This document shows, one piece after another, positions 6,231 to 9,871 of a DNA stretch of 9,871 bases; position 1 is the first letter of the stretch; every line of letters starts with the position of its first letter. Source of the stretch: an uncultured Eubacteriales bacterium (GTDB taxonomy: Bacteria > Bacillota > Clostridia > Oscillospirales > Ruminococcaceae); the NCBI GenBank assembly GCA_902493155.1, contig CABUOE010000075.1:1-9871 (forward strand), given 5' to 3'. The notes under the pieces were generated by a model, which had not been told where the DNA came from, ran no database searches, and saw only the letters and a program-made list of their open reading frames with translations. The translations under genes and the position numbers were made by a program.

Positions 6231-6932
6231 TTATGACCGATTTTCCATCTGCTGAAGCAGCGATTCGGCAATTTTGATATCTTCAGGGGTGGTGATTTTA
6301 ATGTTGTCGTAATGGCCGATGACAGCGGCCACCTTCCGCCGCGTCCTTTCAAAAAGCTGCGCGTCGTCGGTGAAATCGAAATGCTCCTGTTTGGCCGTCT
6401 CCAGGGCTGCCCGGTATTCCGACAGCTTGAAAGCCTGAGGGGTCTGGGCCGTAAACAGGGTGCTGCGGTCGGGCGTAAACTCGATGAGGCCGTCCTTCCG
6501 GATGATTTTCACCGTATCCTTGGCCATGACTCCTAAAACAGCCCCGCCCACCGTCCGGCAAGCCGCAAAGGTTTTTTCCACGTCCTCTTTCCGCACGAGG
6601 GGCCGCGCCCCGTCGTGAATGGCGAGGTATTTCACCTCACCGGACAGATAACTAAGGCTCTGCTCCACCGTTTTCTGGCGGGTTTCCCCGCCGGAGGGAA
6701 TCACCGTCACCGGTATCTCCCCCGATTGAAGAAAACGGGACAGCACTTCGTCAAAAACCGGTTTTTCCTCGGGTTTCACCGCAACCAAAATCTCTTTTAT
6801 GTCGGGGATCCCCCGAAATGCTTCCGCACTGCGGACGATGACGGGCAATTCCCCTACCGTGAGGAGCTGTTTGTTTTCCCCGCCCATCCGGGTGGAATTC
6901 CCCGCCGCTACTATCAATACACTAAACACCAA
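6231..6932 (-). CDS. ispD: 2-C-methyl-D-erythritol 4-phosphate cytidylyltransferase IspD
   Basis: IspD transfers CMP from CTP to methylerythritol phosphate, the second dedicated step of the MEP pathway. The 233-residue protein has the nucleotide-binding loop AAGNSTRMGGENKQLL (9-24), IHDGARPLV (105-113), the conserved RSTLFTAQTPQAF (156-168), TDDA (188-191) and GHYDNIKITTPEDI (206-219). These cover all regions expected in a complete enzyme. The start is unusual: TTG at 6932 or GTG at 6929, with no ATG. GGGAGG lies 6 bases before the TTG and 9 before the GTG, so either is possible, and the choice alters one residue. A poor promoter-like sequence (TTTGTT, 16 bases, GATAAT on the minus strand) lies in the gap after lysR. 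Confidence 0.97.
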   Translation of the reverse strand: MVFSVLIVAAGNSTRMGGENKQLLTVGELPVIVRSAEAFRGIPDIKEILVAVKPEEKPVFDEVLSRFLQSGEIPVTVIPSGGETRQKTVEQSLSYLSGEVKYLAIHDGARPLVRKEDVEKTFAACRTVGGAVLGVMAKDTVKIIRKDGLIEFTPDRSTLFTAQTPQAFKLSEYRAALETAKQEHFDFTDDAQLFERTRRKVAAVIGHYDNIKITTPEDIKIAESLLQQMENRS

Positions 6933-7005
6933 AAAATTCCTCCCAATGCTTCTATTATCCTACCAGCAACCTGTGAACAAACTGCAACGATGTACCGAAT
7001 ATTTT

Positions 7006-7041
7006 AAAAACAGCATCATGCCGGCGCAAAGAAGGCTGTTT
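7006..7041 (-). terminator. Possible terminator after lysR
   Basis: On the minus strand, AAACAGC and GCTGTTT form a 7-bp stem that runs into five T residues. The 20-base loop is long for an intrinsic terminator. It starts 22 bases past the lysR stop. It is weaker than the other terminators in the window, and read-through into ispD is possible. Confidence 0.4.
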
Positions 7042-7062
7042 CCTCCCATTTCATATTTATGC

Positions 7063-7953
7063 CTATCTTTCCCCAGAAGCTACCGTCTTATAAAACGCCT
7101 CAGCAGCAGCCGACATGGGCACGTTTTTGAGAAAACACATCCCCATACTCCGCCGCTGGATAGGGGTTTCCAGCGGGATTTGGAAAACCTCTTCCCGCTC
7201 AAGATACTCTTTTGAAAACTCCTTGACCACGCAGGAAATGCCCAGCCCGATTTTGGCAAATTCCAAAAGCAAATCGTGGCTCCCCAGCTCGATTTCCGGC
7301 TCCAGCAAAATCCCGTACTCCATAAAATACCGATCCACGTACTTCCGGGAGTTGGAAATCCCCTCCAGCATGATGAGCGGGTATTTGATGAGCTCCACCG
7401 GCGCCATGGGATAGGGAGAAAGATGCTTGTATTTCCGTCCGCCCACAAAAATGTCGTGGACGTCCATGCACTTTACCGTGGCGATTCCCTCTTCTTTAAT
7501 AGGAAGATTCACAAAGGCAAAATCCACCGCCCCCGACTTGAGCAGGGCGACGCTCTGCATGGAAGTTCGATTCACCACCTGAATGCGGATGCTCGGGTGC
7601 CCGCTGTTGAACTTCTGAAGATAGGGCAGCAGAAAATGCTTGGAAATGGTGTCCGCGGCGGCGATTTTCACCTCACCCGCCAACAGTTTCGCCCGTTCCT
7701 CCAGCATTTCCTCCCCTTTTTCCAGCATAGAGAGAGCCGACTCGGTGTAGTCGTACAGGAGTTTTCCGTCCCCGGTCAGCTTGACTCCCTTGGACCCGCG
7801 GACAAACAGCGTGGTGTTGAGACTCTTCTCCAAATTGCCGATGGCCTGGCTCACCGCCGACTGGGAGACATAAAGTTCCCGGGCCGCAGCCGAGAAAGAG
7901 GATTGTCTTGCCACCTCCCGGAAAACCCGGTACAGTTCCAAATTCGTATCCAT
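7063..7953 (-). CDS. LysR-family transcriptional regulator
   Basis: This 296-residue protein has the normal length and layout of a LysR-type regulator. The N-terminal winged helix-turn-helix includes SFSAAARELYVSQSAVSQAI (19-38), and a linker helix follows to about 90. The effector-binding domain begins at GEVKIAAADTISKHFLLPYLQ and runs to the C-terminus. I choose the ATG at 7953 because AAGGGG precedes it by 5 bases; a GTG two codons upstream (7959) would lie in the ribosome site. It is divergent from the F420_ligase-family gene at 8151, the classical arrangement in which a LysR protein represses itself and activates its neighbour. A box of the LysR type, TTAT-N7-ATAA, lies just upstream of its start. 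The effector cannot be told from sequence. No subgroup name is justified. Confidence 0.93.
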   Translation of the reverse strand: MDTNLELYRVFREVARQSSFSAAARELYVSQSAVSQAIGNLEKSLNTTLFVRGSKGVKLTGDGKLLYDYTESALSMLEKGEEMLEERAKLLAGEVKIAAADTISKHFLLPYLQKFNSGHPSIRIQVVNRTSMQSVALLKSGAVDFAFVNLPIKEEGIATVKCMDVHDIFVGGRKYKHLSPYPMAPVELIKYPLIMLEGISNSRKYVDRYFMEYGILLEPEIELGSHDLLLEFAKIGLGISCVVKEFSKEYLEREEVFQIPLETPIQRRSMGMCFLKNVPMSAAAEAFYKTVASGER

Positions 7954-7962
7954 AAGCACCCC

Positions 7963-7977
7963 TTATTAAAGCAATAA
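7963..7977. promoter_or_regulatory. Candidate LysR-type operator (TTAT-N7-ATAA)
   Basis: The sequence TTATTAAAGCAATAA is an interrupted palindrome containing the T-N11-A core of LysR-type boxes. It is centred about 54 bases upstream of the predicted start point of the divergent gene, near the usual recognition site, and it touches the lysR ribosome site. Further AT-rich half-sites (ATAA at 7981, TTAT at 7994) continue toward the -35. The region is AT-rich, so chance occurrence is possible. Confidence 0.45.
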
Positions 7978-7988
7978 TAAATAATTAC

Positions 7989-8017
7989 TTTACTTATATC
8001 TAATCTTATTGTATAAT
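7989..8017 (+). promoter_or_regulatory. Sigma-A promoter for the F420_ligase-family gene
   Basis: TTTACT (7989-7994) and a perfect TATAAT (8012-8017) are separated by 17 bases. Transcription would begin near 8024, giving a leader of about 127 nt. That leader starts with a small hairpin, GGTTG-TAATG-CAACC (8024-8038). The weak -35 fits a promoter that needs an activator, such as the divergent LysR protein. Confidence 0.65.
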
Positions 8018-8036
8018 ATCTTCGGTTGTAATGCAA
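8008..8036 (-). promoter_or_regulatory. Candidate lysR promoter, overlapping the divergent one
   Basis: On the minus strand, TTGCAT (8036-8031) and TACAAT (8013-8008; 5 of 6) are separated by 17 bases. Its -10 overlaps the -10 of the plus-strand promoter by two bases. Two polymerases could not use both at once, as is usual for LysR regulators and their targets. An alternative is TTACAA with TAAGAT slightly downstream. Confidence 0.4.
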
Positions 8037-8150
8037 CCCCAGAGAAAAGAAAAATATAACCACAACGGAATGTCCCCCGCCCCTTAGGCGACGCTTGAGT
8101 GACGGGATGGCGTCCCTGATTGAAAAACTGAGATTAAAGGAGTTTTTGCT

Positions 8151-9356
8151 ATGTCCAGACTGATTGGTACTGTTTCCAGAGGCGTCCGCGCCCCCATCAT
8201 CCGCGAAGGCGACAATATGGAAGAAATCGTAGTACAGAGCGTCATCGAGGCGGCCGAGTCCGATGGGTTCTCCCTCCGAGACCGGGACGTAGTCGGCGTG
8301 ACCGAAGCAGTGGTCGCCCGCGCACAGGGCAACTACGCTTCCACCGACGATATCGCCTCCGACGTCAAAGCCAAGATGAAAAGCGACACCATCGGCGTCA
8401 TCTTCCCCATCCTCAGCCGGAACCGTTTCGCCATCTGCCTCAGAGGCATCGCAAGAGGGGTGAAAAAGGTCGTTTTGATGCTCAGCTACCCTTCCGACGA
8501 AGTGGGCAACCACCTCATCGACCTGGACACTTTGGACGCAAAGGGCGTCAACCCCTGGACCGACGTACTGGACGAGAAAAAATACCGGGAGCTTTTCGGC
8601 TATCACAAACACACCTTCACCGGCGTGGACTACATCGAGTATTACGCAAACCTCATCCGTGAGGAAGGCGCCGAGGTGGAAGTCATCTTCGCCAACGACT
8701 GCCGCACCATTTTAAACTACACAAAACACGTCCTCTGCTGCGACATCCATACCCGCGCCCGGACCAAACGGCTTCTAAAGGCCGCCGGGGCCGAAGTGGC
8801 GCTGGGCTTAGACGACATCATGACTGCCCCTGTAAACGGCAGCGGCTACAACGCCGATTACGGCCTGCTGGGCTCCAACAAAGCCACCGAGTCCACCGTC
8901 AAGCTCTTCCCCCGCGACTGTGAGACCTTTGCCAAAAATGTACAGCAAAAGCTCCTCGACCGCACCGGCAAACACATCGAAGTGCTGGTTTACGGCGATG
9001 GCGCGTTCAAAGACCCTGTTGGAAAGATCTGGGAGCTGGCTGACCCGGTTGTCTCCCCCGGCCACACCGAGGGCCTCATCGGACAGCCCAACGAGCTGAA
9101 ACTGAAATACTTAGCCGACAACGATTTCGCCGACCTCAAGGGCGAAGAGCTGAAAAAAGCCATCTCCAAGCGGATCGCCGACAAAAACGCGGCCAACGAA
9201 AGCCTAGTCGGCTCGATGGAGACCCAAGGCACCACTCCCCGCCGCCTGACCGACCTCATCGGCTCCCTCTGCGACCTGACCTCCGGAAGCGGCGACAAAG
9301 GTACCCCCATCATTCTCATTCAGGGATACTTTGATAACTACGTAAACGAAGACTAA
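8151..9356 (+). CDS. F420_ligase (CofE-like) family protein
   Basis: This 401-residue protein has AAAGGAG 8 bases before its ATG. It belongs to the Firmicutes branch usually labelled coenzyme F420-0:L-glutamate ligase. The N-terminal third carries CofE-like features: RAPIIREGDN (13-22), DRDVVGVTEAVVARAQGNYA (44-63) and the internal FPILSRNRFAICLRGIA. The remainder is characteristic of this branch: LMLSYPSDEVGNHLIDLD (109-126), LLGSNKATESTVKLFPRDC (239-257), YGDGAFKDPVGKIWELADPV (281-300), and a C-terminus ending TSGSGDKGTPIILIQGYFDN. It has no signal peptide or membrane segment. True CofE enzymes add glutamates to F420, a cofactor not expected in such Clostridia, and no other F420 gene is seen here. 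The substrate is therefore open; a GTP- or metal-dependent amide ligase is only a family-based guess. Its control by the divergent LysR gene is likely. Confidence 0.82.
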   Translation: MSRLIGTVSRGVRAPIIREGDNMEEIVVQSVIEAAESDGFSLRDRDVVGVTEAVVARAQGNYASTDDIASDVKAKMKSDTIGVIFPILSRNRFAICLRGIARGVKKVVLMLSYPSDEVGNHLIDLDTLDAKGVNPWTDVLDEKKYRELFGYHKHTFTGVDYIEYYANLIREEGAEVEVIFANDCRTILNYTKHVLCCDIHTRARTKRLLKAAGAEVALGLDDIMTAPVNGSGYNADYGLLGSNKATESTVKLFPRDCETFAKNVQQKLLDRTGKHIEVLVYGDGAFKDPVGKIWELADPVVSPGHTEGLIGQPNELKLKYLADNDFADLKGEELKKAISKRIADKNAANESLVGSMETQGTTPRRLTDLIGSLCDLTSGSGDKGTPIILIQGYFDNYVNED

Positions 9357-9368
9357 TTGACTTATCTA

Positions 9369-9407
9369 AAAAGGAGCCTCGATGCAATTCGCTTTGAGGC
9401 TCCTTTT
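9369..9407 (+). terminator. Terminator after the F420_ligase-family gene
   Basis: AAAAGGAGCCTC (9369-9380) and GAGGCTCCTTTT (9396-9407) form a perfect 12-bp stem around a 15-base loop, beginning 12 bases after the stop codon. The T-tract is only four bases and is part of the stem. The A-run on the other arm lets it act on both strands. Confidence 0.75.
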
Positions 9408-9413
9408 ACTCTC

Positions 9414-9460
9414 AAAAAACAAGCTTCCATCTTACTGAAGAAGATGGAAGCTTGTTTTTT
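9414..9460. terminator. Perfect 20-bp hairpin, bidirectional terminator
   Basis: Positions 9414-9433 and 9441-9460 are perfect reverse complements of 20 bases around a 7-base loop. The arms begin with six A and end with six T, and the core is CAAGCTTCCATCTT. It can terminate transcripts from both directions, which suits its place between the convergent F420_ligase-family gene and the choline-binding-repeat gene. Both reading frames through it are hairpin artefacts. Confidence 0.8.
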
Positions 9461-9489
9461 GGCGGATTCAGGAGAAAATCTGCCAAAAA
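9456..9489. repeat. Hairpin sharing the T-tract of the preceding terminator
   Basis: TTTTTGGCGGATT (9456-9468) pairs with AATCTGCCAAAAA (9477-9489) in 13 pairs, including one G-U on the plus strand. Its first five T residues are also the end of the 20-bp hairpin at 9414-9460. The two structures are mutually exclusive at that point. Confidence 0.55.
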
Positions 9490-9499
9490 GTATAAAATA

Positions 9500-9532
9500 C
9501 AATCCCCCCGATCCTTTTGATCGGGGGGATTG
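9500..9532. repeat. 14-bp GC-rich perfect inverted repeat
   Basis: CAATCCCCCCGATC (9500-9513) and GATCGGGGGGATTG (9519-9532) form a perfect 14-bp stem with a 5-base loop. On the minus strand it is followed by TATTTTATACTTTTT, so it may help terminate transcription of the choline-binding-repeat gene. It has no T-tract on the plus strand. Confidence 0.55.
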
Positions 9533-9604
9533 CCTGCAAAGGTAATGAAAGCAAGACCGATGCAATTGGTATAGTATGGAGATAAGAAGGAGATCTTTTT
9601 AAAG

Positions 9605-9639
9605 GAATCGCACAGCGATCCGAATAAGCAGCCGCTTAT
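9605..9639 (-). other. Two short hairpins after the choline-binding-repeat gene
   Basis: A 6-bp hairpin ATAAGC-AGCC-GCTTAT (9624-9639) and a 7-pair hairpin with one G-U, GGATCGC-TGT-GCGATTC on the minus strand (9605-9621), lie within 50 bases after the stop codon. The second is followed by CTTT and then A residues, so it is at best a weak terminator. The remaining sequence from 9541 to 9600 shows no gene. A ribosome-site-like AAGGAG at 9587-9592 has no start codon after it. Confidence 0.3.
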
Positions 9640-9655
9640 GGAAATAGCAACAGGC

Positions 9656-9871
9656 TTATTTTACCCAAGCGCCGTTAGCGTCTACTTTGTAGCCGCCTAC
9701 GGTGGTGTTAGCGGCCATTTTGCCATTTTCGTAGAAGTAGTAGCACTTGTTTCCTACCCAGTTCCAGCCAGTCGCCATAGCGCCGGAGGACTTCAGGTAA
9801 TACCAGGTGCTTCCCTGCTGGAGCCAGCCGGTAAACATAGCGCCGTTGCCTCTAAAGTAGTACCAGGTATT
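9656..9871 (-). CDS. Choline-binding-repeat (cell-wall-binding) protein, C-terminal end only
   Basis: The frame is open from the right edge to a TAA at 9656, so 71 C-terminal residues are visible and the start lies outside the window. The sequence is a series of about 20-residue aromatic- and glycine-rich repeats: NTWYYFRGNGAMFTGWLQQG, then STWYYLKSSGAMATGWNWVG, then a divergent NKCYYFYENGKMAANTTVGG, ending YKVDANGAWVK. These match choline-binding or cell-wall-binding repeats (CW_binding_1), which attach surface enzymes such as amidases, glucosidases or adhesins to choline-bearing teichoic acids. The internal ATG at 9838 is not a real start. The catalytic or functional domain is out of view, so the protein's activity cannot be given. 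Confidence 0.88.
   Translation of the reverse strand, partial: NTWYYFRGNGAMFTGWLQQGSTWYYLKSSGAMATGWNWVGNKCYYFYENGKMAANTTVGGYKVDANGAWVK

Noticed and set aside
6951..7022. A 19-codon frame (MMLFLKYSVHRC...) between lysR and ispD
   Set aside because: No ribosome site lies at a usable distance, its 5' half overlaps a terminator-like hairpin, and there is no supporting similarity.
7276..7977. A 233-codon plus-strand frame opposite lysR
   Set aside because: It mirrors lysR codons, lacks a ribosome site and would run into the divergent promoter region.
7851..8612. A 253-codon minus-strand frame spanning the lysR start and the F420_ligase-family gene
   Set aside because: It crosses an obvious AT-rich divergent promoter region and is antisense to one gene and out of frame with the other.
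9357..9565. Small open frames on both strands across the hairpin cluster
   Set aside because: They are produced by translating the palindromic stems; the same peptide segment appears on both strands, and neither has a ribosome site.

Overview
The window looks like a chromosomal segment of a low-to-mid GC Gram-positive bacterium of the class Clostridia, probably a gut or anaerobic lineage related to Oscillospiraceae or Lachnospiraceae. The grounds are the protein families rather than any taxonomic marker: a cdaA-cdaR pair, MEP-pathway ispD and ispF, a COG2509-type FAD dehydrogenase, a small Se/S-carrier-like DUF3343 protein, a Firmicutes-type F420_ligase-family protein, and a choline-binding-repeat surface protein. 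Coding DNA is visibly GC-richer than the AT-rich spacers, and most genes have good Shine-Dalgarno sites. I see no rRNA, tRNA, CRISPR array, insertion sequence or phage gene.

Layout. From about 7953 down to position 1, eight genes lie on the minus strand: a LysR-type regulator, ispD, ispF, a 75-residue DUF3343 protein, a class-V aminotransferase/cysteine desulfurase broken by a one-base frameshift, cdaA, cdaR, and a FAD-dependent dehydrogenase that runs off the left edge. They are not one operon. Terminator-like hairpins follow lysR (weak), the DUF3343 gene and cdaR, and promoter-like sequences precede the DUF3343 gene and cdaA. cdaA and cdaR overlap by 50 bases and are clearly co-translated. 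On the plus strand, from 8151, a 401-residue F420_ligase-family protein is divergent from lysR, with overlapping divergent promoters and a LysR-type box between them. After it come at least four hairpins in 165 bases, then the C-terminal end of a choline-binding-repeat protein on the minus strand that enters from the right edge.

How the genes may work together. CdaA makes the second messenger c-di-AMP and CdaR is its membrane regulator. IspD and IspF are steps 2 and 4 of the MEP isoprenoid route. The desulfurase-like gene and the DUF3343 gene fit a persulfide or selenide relay; this is inference from family knowledge and adjacency. The LysR regulator probably controls the F420_ligase-family gene, whose real substrate in such organisms is not known to me.

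Points most worth a second look: the standalone F420_ligase homologue with its LysR regulator; the desulfurase frameshift at 4930-4932; a compact folded RNA candidate of about 84 nt upstream of cdaA; and the hairpin cluster at 9369-9532, where two strong hairpins compete for the same T-tract. All calls were made by eye, with no database search.
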